Origin: 2-02-FULL-49-11 sp040757655 | GTDB taxonomy: Bacteria; Patescibacteriota; Patescibacteriia; 2-02-FULL-49-11 | Length of the DNA: 25,929 bases | Reading direction: 5' to 3' | Assembly (NCBI GenBank): GCA_040757655.1 | Contig: JBFLWV010000069.1 | Coordinates: 1 to 25,929 of the forward strand | Shown here: one piece after another, positions 5,620-13,118 of the stretch | Layout of the letters: each line of letters begins with the position of its first letter | How positions within the stretch are numbered: position 1 is the first letter of the stretch | The notes under the pieces: generated by a model | The model's input: only the letters and a program-made list of their open reading frames with translations | Database searches by the model: none | Told to the model about the DNA's origin: nothing | Translations under genes and position numbers: made by a program

Positions 5620-5746
5620 GCGCTCGCACAATTTCTTTCTGCGGAACTTGCGTGCCTTCGGCACCGTTCCGATAAGCCCCCAATTAACACAACTAAAGCT
5701 TATCGGAACTCGCTCGAACAGTCCTCGTGCGGAAATTGGCGAGCGC
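5620..5746 (+). ncRNA. structured element type II, copy A (rpsG-fusA)
   Basis: A closed multibranch structure can be drawn. The outer stem is GCGCTCG (5620-5626) with CGAGCGC (5740-5746). CAATTTC (5629-5635) pairs with GAAATTG (5732-5738). One arm is GTGCC-ttc-GGCAC (5652-5664). A second arm is GTTCCGATAAG (5666-5676) with CTTATCGGAAC (5699-5709). Unpaired TGCGGAACT and GAACAGTCCTC are shared with the copy at 23154-23289, where every stem has a different sequence but still pairs. The gap 5592-5868 holds no gene. The element could be a mobile palindromic unit or an RNA regulator of fusA; sequence alone does not decide. Confidence 0.65.
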
Positions 5747-5868
5747 TCACGTAAGGCTAACATCCGTGTAGGGAGAGGGAGAAGAGGAGGATTTATTTTT
5801 TTACATCAATTTCACATTCGTAAATATTTGTATCATTTGCATACATTCGCATATTAGTATCATTTAGT

Positions 5869-7980
5869 ATGCCTCGTGAATATTCATTGGAAAAAACCAG
5901 AAATTTCGGCATCATTGCGCACATTGATGCAGGCAAAACCACCGTGTCTGAACGCGTGCTTTTTTATACTGGCAAGAAGCATAAGATTGGAGAAGTGCAT
6001 GAAGGTGCAGCAGAGATGGACTGGATGGAACAGGAGAAGGAGCGCGGCATTACCATTACCGCAGCAGCAACGACTTGTTTTTGGGCGCCCACATTAGATC
6101 CCACCAATAAGCATCGCCTTAACCTCATTGATACGCCGGGTCACATTGACTTTACCGTAGAAGTGAAGAGGAGTTTGAGAGTGTTGGACGGCGCGGTCGT
6201 GGTGTTTGATGGCGTGGCAGGCGTGGAGCCGCAGTCAGAGACGAACTGGCGTTACGCTGATGGCTATAACGTCCCCCGCATATGTTTTATTAATAAACTT
6301 GACAGGATGGGTGCGGATTTTTGGGCGGATGTAAAAAGTATTCATGAACGGTTGACGAAAAACGCGTATCCGCTCCAGGTCCCCATCGGCGCTGAAGAAA
6401 AGTTCAAAGGCATCATTGATCTCTTGAGCCGCAAAGCGTTTATATACCATGATGATTTAGGAAAGGAGATTACTGAAGAGGAGGTTCCTGTCGAATTGTC
6501 AAAAACCGTGGAGGAAATGCGCCATGCCCTCATTGAGGCGATCGTGGAAAAGGATGATGGTTTAATGCATCAATACTTGGAAGGCAAAGAGCCTCCCTTG
6601 AGGGAATTAAAAGCAGTATTACGGAAAGCAGTCATTCAGTGTCAGATCGTCCCCATCCTCTGTGGTTCTGCGTTGAAGAATAAGGGCGTGCAGTTTCTTC
6701 TCGACGCAATCGTGGAATACCTTCCCTCTCCCTTGGATGTGCCTGAGGTGGCAGGTACTAATCCAAAGACAGGTGAGGCACTCACGCGCAAGGCGTCTGA
6801 TGGCGAGCCATTCACCGCGCTTGCCTTCAAGGTCGCCGCAGACCCGTATGTGGGGAAACTCACCTTTTTTCGGGTGTATGCGGGGCACTTGAGCGCCGGG
6901 TCATACGTGCTGAACGTGAGTAATGGAGAGCGCGAGCGCATTAGCAGGATCGTGCGGCTCCATGCGAATCATCGCGAAGACGTGGCAGAGGTCTATGCGG
7001 GAGAGATTGCTGCGGCCGTGGGACTCAAAAATACTTCAACCGGTCATACCTTGTGCGATCCTGAACACCCCATCGTTCTTGAATCTATTGTATTTCCTGA
7101 ACCAGTGATTTCCGTCGCTATTGAGCCAAAGACGAAAGTGGATCAGGAAAAAATGGGCATTGCGCTCCAGCGGCTTGCGGAGGAGGATCCCACCTTCCGT
7201 ATTAAAACTGACGAAGAGACGCTTGAAACCATTATCTCTGGCATGGGCGAACTGCATCTTGAAATCATCGTGGACCGGATGAGGCGCGAGTTCAATGTGG
7301 AAGCAACTGTTGGCAAGCCACAGGTGGCGTATAAAGAGACTATCAAGGCGGAAGCAGAGGGAGAGGGGAAATATATCCGACAGACGGGCGGACGCGGACA
7401 ATACGGCCATTGTTGGCTCAGGGTAGCACCACGGGCAAGGGGAGAGGGATATGAGTTTATTGATGAAATCAAAGGAGCGGCGATTCCGCGGGAGTATATC
7501 CCTGCGGTTGAAAAAGGAGTGAAAGAAGCGCTTGAGAACGGCGTCGTTGCAGGATACCCAGTCATAGATTTACGTATCGCTGTGTATGACGGTTCGTATC
7601 ATGAAGTTGATTCATCAGAAGCGGCGTTTAAGCTTGCTGGATCATTTGCATTTCAAGAGGCATGCAAAAAAGCACAGCCGGTGTTGCTAGAACCTATTAT
7701 GAAAGTGGAGGTGATTACTCCGGAAGAATTCCTGGGCGAGGTGATTGGGGATTTAAATTCAAAACGCGGTCAGATTAAAGAGATGAGGGATCGCAGCGGC
7801 GTGAAGATTATTGATGCACTCGTCCCCTTAGCAGAAATGTTCGGGTATGCGACCACCCTGCGGTCTATGACCCAAGGACGCGCGTCCAACACGATGGAGT
7901 TCTCCCACTATGAAGAGGTGCCCAAGCAGATTGCCATTGCCATCCAAGAATCAAGAGGTGGGTTAAAGAGGCGAGGGTAA
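5869..7980 (+). CDS. fusA: elongation factor G
   Basis: The translocation GTPase has 703 aa, the usual length. G1 is AHIDAGKTT (residues 17-25), the switch I region has KERGITITAAATT, G3 is DTPGHIDF, and G4 is NKLDRMG. Domain IV carries the YDGSYHEVDSSEAAFKLAGSFAF segment, and domain V ends with the EVIGDLNSKRGQI and RGASN-like (GRASNTMEFSHYEEVP) motifs. The start at 5869 (TATG, no SD) gives MPREYSLEKTRNFGI, as expected. It lies downstream of a structured element and upstream of an independent tuf promoter. Confidence 0.98.
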   Translation: MPREYSLEKTRNFGIIAHIDAGKTTVSERVLFYTGKKHKIGEVHEGAAEMDWMEQEKERGITITAAATTCFWAPTLDPTNKHRLNLIDTPGHIDFTVEVKRSLRVLDGAVVVFDGVAGVEPQSETNWRYADGYNVPRICFINKLDRMGADFWADVKSIHERLTKNAYPLQVPIGAEEKFKGIIDLLSRKAFIYHDDLGKEITEEEVPVELSKTVEEMRHALIEAIVEKDDGLMHQYLEGKEPPLRELKAVLRKAVIQCQIVPILCGSALKNKGVQFLLDAIVEYLPSPLDVPEVAGTNPKTGEALTRKASDGEPFTALAFKVAADPYVGKLTFFRVYAGHLSAGSYVLNVSNGERERISRIVRLHANHREDVAEVYAGEIAAAVGLKNTSTGHTLCDPEHPIVLESIVFPEPVISVAIEPKTKVDQEKMGIALQRLAEEDPTFRIKTDEETLETIISGMGELHLEIIVDRMRREFNVEATVGKPQVAYKETIKAEAEGEGKYIRQTGGRGQYGHCWLRVAPRARGEGYEFIDEIKGAAIPREYIPAVEKGVKEALENGVVAGYPVIDLRIAVYDGSYHEVDSSEAAFKLAGSFAFQEACKKAQPVLLEPIMKVEVITPEEFLGEVIGDLNSKRGQIKEMRDRSGVKIIDALVPLAEMFGYATTLRSMTQGRASNTMEFSHYEEVPKQIAIAIQESRGGLKRRG

Positions 7981-8048
7981 TTTTTTGCTTATTTTAGCGA
8001 AATATTTGTGGTAAGACCTATAAAGAAGTATTGAGGAAAATCGCTCTC

Positions 8049-8077
8049 TTGCATCAGTGGTGATATTTTGCTACAAT
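8049..8077 (+). promoter_or_regulatory. promoter of tuf
   Basis: TTGCAT (8049-8054) and TACAAT (8072-8077) are separated by 17 bases. Transcription would start near 8084 with a leader of about 67 nt, which contains a small hairpin CTCTC-gagaaa-GAGAG (about 8096-8111). An extra promoter here allows EF-Tu and the S10 genes to be expressed above fusA. Confidence 0.75.
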
Positions 8078-8150
8078 CAGAGTTGCCCTAAAGTCTCTCG
8101 AGAAAGAGAGTTTTAGTCATAAATATTAACTATTTAATTTCATCACGCGT

Positions 8151-9353
8151 ATGGCAGGAAAATTTGAACGAGTAAAACCACATATCAATGTCGGTACCAT
8201 CGGGCATGTCGACCATGGGAAGACAACACTGACCGCAGCCATGCTCAAGATTTTGCGTTTAAGCGGTTTTCAAGCACAGGATAAAGGAGTAGACCAGATT
8301 GATAATGCCCCCGAAGAGAAGGCGCGCGGCATTACCATCAATACCGCTCACGTGGAGTATGAGACCAACAAGCGCCACTATGCGCACATAGACTGTCCAG
8401 GGCATGCTGATTATGTGAAAAATATGATTACGGGTGCTGCACAAATGGACGGCGCTATCCTCGTAGTGTCCGCCGCGGATGGCCCCATGCCTCAGACCCG
8501 TGAACACATCCTGCTTGCGCGGCAAGTAGGCGTTCCTTATATCATTGTGTTCTTAAATAAAGTTGATCAGGTAGACGATAAAGACCTCGTTGACTTGGTG
8601 GAAGAGGAAGTAAGGGAGCTTCTCAAGAAATACGAATTCCCTGGCGATACGATACCCATCATACGAGGTTCAGCTCTTAAGGCACTCGAAGAGGCAAATG
8701 CGGGCAATAAAGAAGGTGAGAACTTTAAGGCCGTGCTGAAACTCACGGAGACGCTCGACGAGTATATTCCGGAACCGGTGCGTGCGGTTGATCAGCCCTT
8801 CCTCATGCCCATTGAGGATATTTTCTCTATTGAGGGCCGCGGGACTGTGGTGACCGGGAGGATCGAGAGGGGCATGATTAAGGTCAATGATGAGATTGAA
8901 GTAGTGGGCCTGAGGGAAACGCAGAAAACGGTGGTGACAGGGATCGAAATGTTCAACAAATCGCTTGATGAAGGTCGTGCCGGTGATAATGCAGGCTGCC
9001 TTTTGAGAGGTTTGAAGAAAGAAGATGTCGAGCGTGGGCAGGTTATCGCCAAGCCCGGCACCATCACGCCCCATACCGAGTTTGAAGGGCAGGTGTATAT
9101 CCTCTCCAAGGATGAGGGAGGTCGCCATACGCCATTTTTCAAAGGATATAAACCGCAATTCTATATCCGTACTACTGACGTGACGGGAGAGGTTATTCTT
9201 CCGGAAGGCACGGAAATGGTGATGCCGGGCGATACGGTGCAAATTAAAGTTGTCCTGCAAAAGGCGGTCGCGTTGGAAGAGAAACAGAGGTTTGCGATTC
9301 GCGAAGGCGGGCACACCGTGGGCGCAGGCGCAGTCATCAAAATCCATAAATAG
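8151..9353 (+). CDS. tuf: elongation factor Tu
   Basis: The protein has 400 aa and delivers aminoacyl-tRNA to the ribosome. G1 is GHVDHGKTTL (residues 18-27), the switch I threonine lies in RGITINTAHVEYE, G3 is DCPGHADYVKNM, G4 is NKVDQVDD and G5 is GSALKAL. Domains 2 and 3 are complete (EDIFSIEGRGTVVTGRIERG; RHTPFFKGYKPQFYIRTTDVTG; ends HTVGAGAVIKIHK). The start at 8151 matches the family. It is followed 27 bases later by rpsJ, so the tuf promoter also feeds the S10 block. Confidence 0.98.
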   Translation: MAGKFERVKPHINVGTIGHVDHGKTTLTAAMLKILRLSGFQAQDKGVDQIDNAPEEKARGITINTAHVEYETNKRHYAHIDCPGHADYVKNMITGAAQMDGAILVVSAADGPMPQTREHILLARQVGVPYIIVFLNKVDQVDDKDLVDLVEEEVRELLKKYEFPGDTIPIIRGSALKALEEANAGNKEGENFKAVLKLTETLDEYIPEPVRAVDQPFLMPIEDIFSIEGRGTVVTGRIERGMIKVNDEIEVVGLRETQKTVVTGIEMFNKSLDEGRAGDNAGCLLRGLKKEDVERGQVIAKPGTITPHTEFEGQVYILSKDEGGRHTPFFKGYKPQFYIRTTDVTGEVILPEGTEMVMPGDTVQIKVVLQKAVALEEKQRFAIREGGHTVGAGAVIKIHK

Positions 9354-9380
9354 ACAGTGTTGATTTGATTCTGTAAAGCG

Positions 9381-9752
9381 ATGGCTCTATTACAACCTAC
9401 AACTCATGCAAAGACCGTAAAGTCCGTAGGAAAAGACGAGGAAGGTCCGCAGCGTATCCGGATTAAGATTAAGGCATATGACCACAAGATCGCGGATCAA
9501 TCCACGCGCACGATCATCGAAACCGCAGAGAGAACTGGCGCACAACTGAAAGGGCCAGTGCCATTGCCGACAGAAAAAACAAAATATACCACCATCCGTT
9601 CCGCATTTGTGCACAAGAATTCCCGGGAGCAGTATGAATTAAGGATCCACAAACGCCTCATTGATATCATTGATCCAAAAGCCAAGACCGTGGATGAGCT
9701 CATGAATTTAAATTTACCCGCGGGAGTCGATATCGAAATAAAAATGTTATAG
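9381..9752 (+). CDS. rpsJ: 30S ribosomal protein S10 (uS10)
   Basis: The protein (123 aa) sits in the small-subunit head and can also act in NusB antitermination. The core RIRIKIKAYDHKIADQSTRTI, the long loop segment GPVPLPTEKTKYTTIRSAFVHKNSREQYE and RIHKRLIDI are present. The family is usually about 100-105 aa; here about 20 extra residues precede the core. The start could be internal, but there is no later Met before the core, so the extension is probably real. The gene lies close behind tuf with no SD. Confidence 0.95.
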   Translation: MALLQPTTHAKTVKSVGKDEEGPQRIRIKIKAYDHKIADQSTRTIIETAERTGAQLKGPVPLPTEKTKYTTIRSAFVHKNSREQYELRIHKRLIDIIDPKAKTVDELMNLNLPAGVDIEIKML

Positions 9753-9777
9753 ATTCTTTTCAAACAATTGCCGTCAG

Positions 9778-9933
9778 CATTCTCGGGGACCGACCTCGCA
9801 TGAGCGGGGTTACCTCCTCCTATAGTACTGATGCGCAAGAGATGAGGTTACCGTTTTGGCATAAAACACCAATATTTCACTGGCGATGCGAATACCGCTT
9901 CCCGAGAATGTATTGGTTGTGGTATTCGTTTTT
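9778..9933 (+). promoter_or_regulatory. structured leader with a terminator-like hairpin before rplC
   Basis: CATTCTCGGG (9778-9787) pairs perfectly with CCCGAGAATG (9901-9910), closing a 134-nt domain that contains CCTCGC-atga-GCGGGG (about 9794-9809) and TTGG/CCAA. Overlapping it, CGAATACC (9889-9896) pairs with GGTATTCG (9921-9928), followed by TTTTT (9929-9933). The second hairpin loops out one strand of the first, so the two would form a pseudoknot or compete. This is the layout of an attenuator. The known S10-operon leader of enterobacteria lies before rpsJ, not here, so no family is assigned. The whole gap 9753-10211 has no gene. Confidence 0.5.
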
Positions 9934-9954
9934 AATTATACGAAGAGGAGTATA

Positions 9955-10210
9955 CCCGCTAAATTTTCGTATCGGAATTTCAAAGTGTTGAAATTCCGAC
10001 AGACACTTTACCTTTCAGGTAAGTGCGGGACTGCGTTAGGCCTCGCAGGAGATACGACCCCGCACGTAAGCGAAGCTTAGTGCGGCCCGGAGGGAGTGAG
10101 TGCCCGAAGGGCCTAACTTGTGCGGGTAAAGACCAAAATGAGAAGCAGTTCGTCGAGTAATTATTATTATCAAGTAAGACGCACCAAGACTCGTGCAAAA
10201 CTTAGGCGGA
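9955..10210 (+). mobile_element. TIR element, non-coding structured copy 1, inserted at the rplC start
   Basis: Its ends are CCCGCTAAATTTT (9955-9967) and AAAACTTAGGCGGA (10197-10210), inverted repeats of each other apart from small changes. The flanks are TATA (9951-9954) and TATG (10211-10214), an imperfect 4-base duplication of the start-codon tetramer. The core (9967-10112) holds TCGTATC/GATACGA, a perfect 10-bp hairpin GGAATTTCAA-agtg-TTGAAATTCC, CTGCG/CGCAG, CCGCAC/GTGCGG and GCCC/GGGC. An old SD (GAGGAG, 9945-9950) is now about 260 bases from the rplC ATG. It is nearly identical in its core to the copy at 17639-17895. Confidence 0.7.
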
Positions 10211-10211
10211 T

Positions 10212-10820
10212 ATGAGAGTGCTCTTAGGGCGAAAATTGAACATGACGCGTATATTTGAGGAAGATGGCACTGTGGTTCCTGTAACCGTGGTGGATGTGTC
10301 AGGATGCGCGGTCACACAGGTAAGAGACCACCCTAACCATACCATTGAGGTACAGCTTGGCTACGGGAAAGTGCGGCATCTCACAAAACCCCTTCAAGGG
10401 CATCTGAAAGACCTCCCCCCCTTCCGGTTTCTTCGATCGTTCCAGCACCCTCCAGAGGAAGCAAAAGATTTTATCCGTGGTAAAGAAATCCCTGCAACTA
10501 TTTTTCAGCCGGGTGAGAGCGTATCGGTGACAGGGTCCTCAAAAGGAAAAGGATTTGCAGGAGTTATAAAGAGGCATCATTTCCACGGGCACCCTTCTAC
10601 CCATGGTCATAAGGATAGCCTTCGCGCGCCCGGCAGTATAGGCGCGGGTGGAGTTCAGAGGGTCATGAAAGGCAGAAGGATGGCAGGACGGATGGGAGGA
10701 GAGCGGGTAACGGTTAAAAATTTAACGGTGGTCAAGGTTGAACCGGAGAGAGGTTTATTGTATGTCTCTGGTGCCGTGCCGGGAGCGAGGAATAGTCTGG
10801 TCGTGATAAAATCTAAATGA
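10212..10820 (+). CDS. rplC: 50S ribosomal protein L3 (uL3)
   Basis: The protein (202 aa) reaches toward the peptidyl transferase centre. MRVLLGRKLNMTRIF is the N-terminal signature. GKGFAGVIKRHHFHGHPSTHGHKDSLRAPGS and the basic MKGRRMAGRMGGERVTV loop are typical; the glutamine that PrmB methylates in proteobacteria is not at its usual place in the loop. The ATG is the base right after the mobile element end (GGCGGA-T-ATG), and the only SD-like sequence lies upstream of the element. Confidence 0.96.
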   Translation: MRVLLGRKLNMTRIFEEDGTVVPVTVVDVSGCAVTQVRDHPNHTIEVQLGYGKVRHLTKPLQGHLKDLPPFRFLRSFQHPPEEAKDFIRGKEIPATIFQPGESVSVTGSSKGKGFAGVIKRHHFHGHPSTHGHKDSLRAPGSIGAGGVQRVMKGRRMAGRMGGERVTVKNLTVVKVEPERGLLYVSGAVPGARNSLVVIKSK

Positions 10821-10857
10821 AAAATTAGACATACTGCAACAGCACACCAGATGTGGA

Positions 10858-10998
10858 TCGTTCTTAGTCTACAATGGCCAATACCCAAACTCCAATAACC
10901 AATCAAGGCCCAAATGACCGGATGGCCAAAGTGTTTGAGATTTTGAGCATTGGGATTTGATTGGACATTGGATATGGGGACTTGGGATTTCATAACGT
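10858..10998. repeat. palindromic spacer, rplC-rplD
   Basis: CCAATACCCAAACTCCAATAACCAATC-type words (from about 10878) are mirrored by GATTGGACATTGG and GGGGACTTGGGATT (about 10960-10990). The arms are imperfect inverted repeats of about 50 bases each. The 178-base gap between rplC and rplD holds no gene. The repeat ends just before TATG of rplD. Confidence 0.65.
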
Positions 10999-11691
10999 AT
11001 GTTGAAAATCAATGTTTACAATCTCGATGGCACGGTTGCGCAGGAACTCGATTTACCATCAGAGGTTTTTGGCGTGAACGTAGATCGATCTCTTCTTCAT
11101 CGAGTGCTTGTTTCAAGGGCATCAGGGCGACGTGCGGGAACTGCACACACCAAAACACGCGATGAGGTAAGGGGAGGAGGCAAAAAACCTTGGCGTCAGA
11201 AAGGGACCGGTCGGGCGCGCCATGGTTCGACGCGATCGCCCTTGTGGAAAGGTGGTGGCGTTGTGTTTGGGCCGCGGAATGAACAAAATTGGGAGCGGAA
11301 GGTGAACGTGAAGGTCGCGCGAAAGGCACTGGCGATGGCGTTCTCTGCGCAGCATAAATCCAAACACATGGTGATGATGAAAGAGTTTATTTTGAAGGAA
11401 CCAAAAACAAAAGTATTTTTAGCGGCATTGCGTGAGATGCGTGCGCATATTGATGAATTAAGCCATCTTCATGTGCCTACCCCACGACAAGAGTTACTGA
11501 TAGTATTTCCCAAACTCTCCCAGGAAACATTCACAAGGGCGAGCAGGAATGTGCCCGGGGTGCGCGCGGTGAGCGCTCATGATGTCGCGATTGAAGACGT
11601 GGTGGGGTACCGCACTATCATCATGATACCTGAGGTTATTCCAATACTGTTAAGGCGTTGCATGAGTTCAAAGAATAAAAATGGTATATAA
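10999..11691 (+). CDS. rplD: 50S ribosomal protein L4 (uL4)
   Basis: The protein has 230 aa. It has the globular start MLKINVYNLDGTVAQELDLP, the long basic exit-tunnel loop (ASGRRAGTAHTKTRDEVRGGGKKPWRQKGTGRARHGS, about residues 38-75) and the VFGPR segment. In enterobacteria L4 is the autogenous repressor of the S10 operon; whether that holds here is unknown. No SD precedes the TATG start. Repeat DNA follows the stop. Confidence 0.95.
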   Translation: MLKINVYNLDGTVAQELDLPSEVFGVNVDRSLLHRVLVSRASGRRAGTAHTKTRDEVRGGGKKPWRQKGTGRARHGSTRSPLWKGGGVVFGPRNEQNWERKVNVKVARKALAMAFSAQHKSKHMVMMKEFILKEPKTKVFLAALREMRAHIDELSHLHVPTPRQELLIVFPKLSQETFTRASRNVPGVRAVSAHDVAIEDVVGYRTIIMIPEVIPILLRRCMSSKNKNGI

Positions 11692-11815
11692 ATCCCAAAT
11701 CCCAATGACCAATTTCCAAACAAATCCCAAATCCAAAATTTCAAACATGTGGACATTCGGGTATTATGTTATTGATTGGTCATTGGAACTTGATCAGTGG
11801 TCATTTTCATAGAGT
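11692..11815. repeat. palindromic spacer, rplD-rplW
   Basis: CCAATGACCAAT (about 11703-11714) is perfectly complementary to ATTGGTCATTGG (about 11775-11786). Flanking AAATCCC words on the left and scattered complements on the right extend the imperfect stem. There is no gene in the gap. Confidence 0.7.
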
Positions 11816-12262
11816 ATGGGTTTCCTCGATCGATTCAAACGAAAACATGAAGTGGTGCAGCGTGCGGCGCCGAAAGGCGTTGCGTCGAAAAAAGAGGCGG
11901 GAGAGGCGAAGGAACCTGAAGTGAAGGAGGAAGACAAAGTGCTCCCCCCTCACGCGCGTCCTTACTATCATGAAGGGGGCTCAATACTTCTTAAGCCTAT
12001 CGTCTCAGAGAAATCCACGCGCGGAGCGGCACATGGCCAATATACGTTCGTAGTGCAGAGACGCGCTACCAAGGGATCAGTGAAGGATGCGATTGCAGCG
12101 ACCTACGGCGTGCGGCCACTATCCGTTGCTATCCAGAATTATGAGGGTAGAAGGGTGAGATTTGGACGCCACTTTGGGGTCACGAAATCCTACAAGAAAG
12201 CAATCGTGACGCTTCCTCAAGGCAAAACGATTGATGTATTAGCAACCACATCGAGAGGGTAG
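11816..12262 (+). CDS. rplW: 50S ribosomal protein L23 (uL23) with N-terminal extension
   Basis: The protein has 148 aa against about 95-100 for the family. The core begins at about residue 57 (ILLKPIVSEKSTRGAAHGQYTFVV) and ends KAIVTLPQGKTIDVL. L23 lines the tunnel exit and is the docking point for trigger factor and SRP. The first 50 or so residues (MGFLDRFKRKHEVV, then a lysine/glutamate-rich stretch) are an unusual charged extension, likely disordered. They belong to the same open frame from an ATG after the palindrome, so I keep them; an internal start without a Met in the right place is unlikely. Confidence 0.92.
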   Translation: MGFLDRFKRKHEVVQRAAPKGVASKKEAGEAKEPEVKEEDKVLPPHARPYYHEGGSILLKPIVSEKSTRGAAHGQYTFVVQRRATKGSVKDAIAATYGVRPLSVAIQNYEGRRVRFGRHFGVTKSYKKAIVTLPQGKTIDVLATTSRG

Positions 12263-12290
12263 CTTCAAAAAAACCCCGATCACCAACAGT

Positions 12291-13118
12291 ATGGCAATCA
12301 AATTGTACAAATCTACCAGTCCTGGGCGGCGTGGTGCCTCTCACATTCCGCATACGAGTTTTACCAATAAACAACCGGAGCGTTCATTAGTTATGCCTCT
12401 CCCAAGGAGCGGAGGGAGGAATGTGCAGGGCAAGATTACCGTGCGCCATCGAGGAGGGGGGCACAAGCGGCTATACCGTATGATTGATTTTCATCAAATC
12501 CGCTATGATGTGCCAGCGAGAGTGATTGCGGTCGAGTATGATCCAAACCGCACGAGTGCTATTGCCTTGGTGGAATATCCCGACAAGGAACGACGTTATA
12601 TCCCCGCCTCTGTGGATATAACGGTGGGAACTGAAGTCATGGCAAGTTTACATAAGATTGAAGCGACGCCTGGCAATCGTATGCCGCTTAAGTATATTCC
12701 CACGGGCTTAGCGGTATATAATATCGAATTGGTTCCGGGACGGGGAGGAAAAATTGTGCGATCTGCGGGAACGAATGCGATACTCATGAACGTGGAAGGT
12801 AATTTTGCCCAAGTGAAGCTCCCCTCGGGTGAGATCAGACTTTTCCCCAAAGACGCATGTGCATCCGTGGGCCAAGTTTCTAATCCTGATAGACGTTTGG
12901 TAAGGTTAGGCAAAGCAGGCCGTATGCGCCATAAGGGGTGGAAACCGAAGGTGCGCGGTAAAGCGATGAACCCTGTTGACCATCCTCATGGGGGCGGTGA
13001 AGGACATAACCCTGTGGGTATGAAATTTCCGAAAACGCCCTGGGGAAAGCCAGCGTTTGGGATACCGACAAGGAAGAAGGACAAATGGACGAATAGATTT
13101 ATTGTGAAGCCCGCCTAA
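12291..13118 (+). CDS. rplB: 50S ribosomal protein L2 (uL2)
   Basis: The protein (275 aa) is essential for peptidyl transferase centre assembly. TSPGRRGASH, GRNVQGKITVRHRGGGHKRLYR, the VEYDPNRTSAIALV segment and the C-terminal MNPVDHPHGGGEG motif with its conserved histidine are all present. Its last codons, CCC GCC TAA (KPA-stop), are the first bases of the terminal inverted repeat of the GIY-YIG element that follows. The normal basic tail (FIVRR-type) therefore seems to have been replaced or cut by a few residues. It lies 28 bases behind rplW. Confidence 0.97.
   Translation: MAIKLYKSTSPGRRGASHIPHTSFTNKQPERSLVMPLPRSGGRNVQGKITVRHRGGGHKRLYRMIDFHQIRYDVPARVIAVEYDPNRTSAIALVEYPDKERRYIPASVDITVGTEVMASLHKIEATPGNRMPLKYIPTGLAVYNIELVPGRGGKIVRSAGTNAILMNVEGNFAQVKLPSGEIRLFPKDACASVGQVSNPDRRLVRLGKAGRMRHKGWKPKVRGKAMNPVDHPHGGGEGHNPVGMKFPKTPWGKPAFGIPTRKKDKWTNRFIVKPA

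Noticed and set aside
5566..5857. Frames of 62 and 79 codons between rpsG and fusA
   Set aside because: They read through the covarying structured element, whose stems change freely between copies, so no protein is conserved.
9800..10080. Overlapping 60-odd-residue frames between rpsJ and rplC
   Set aside because: They run through the leader and the inverted-repeat element, have no family resemblance and no initiation signal.
9955..10210. Group I or group II intron as an explanation of the structured elements
   Set aside because: The flanks show terminal inverted repeats and a TATG duplication at gene starts, not interruption of a coding frame or RNA gene. I could not place the conserved group I core or a group II domain V.
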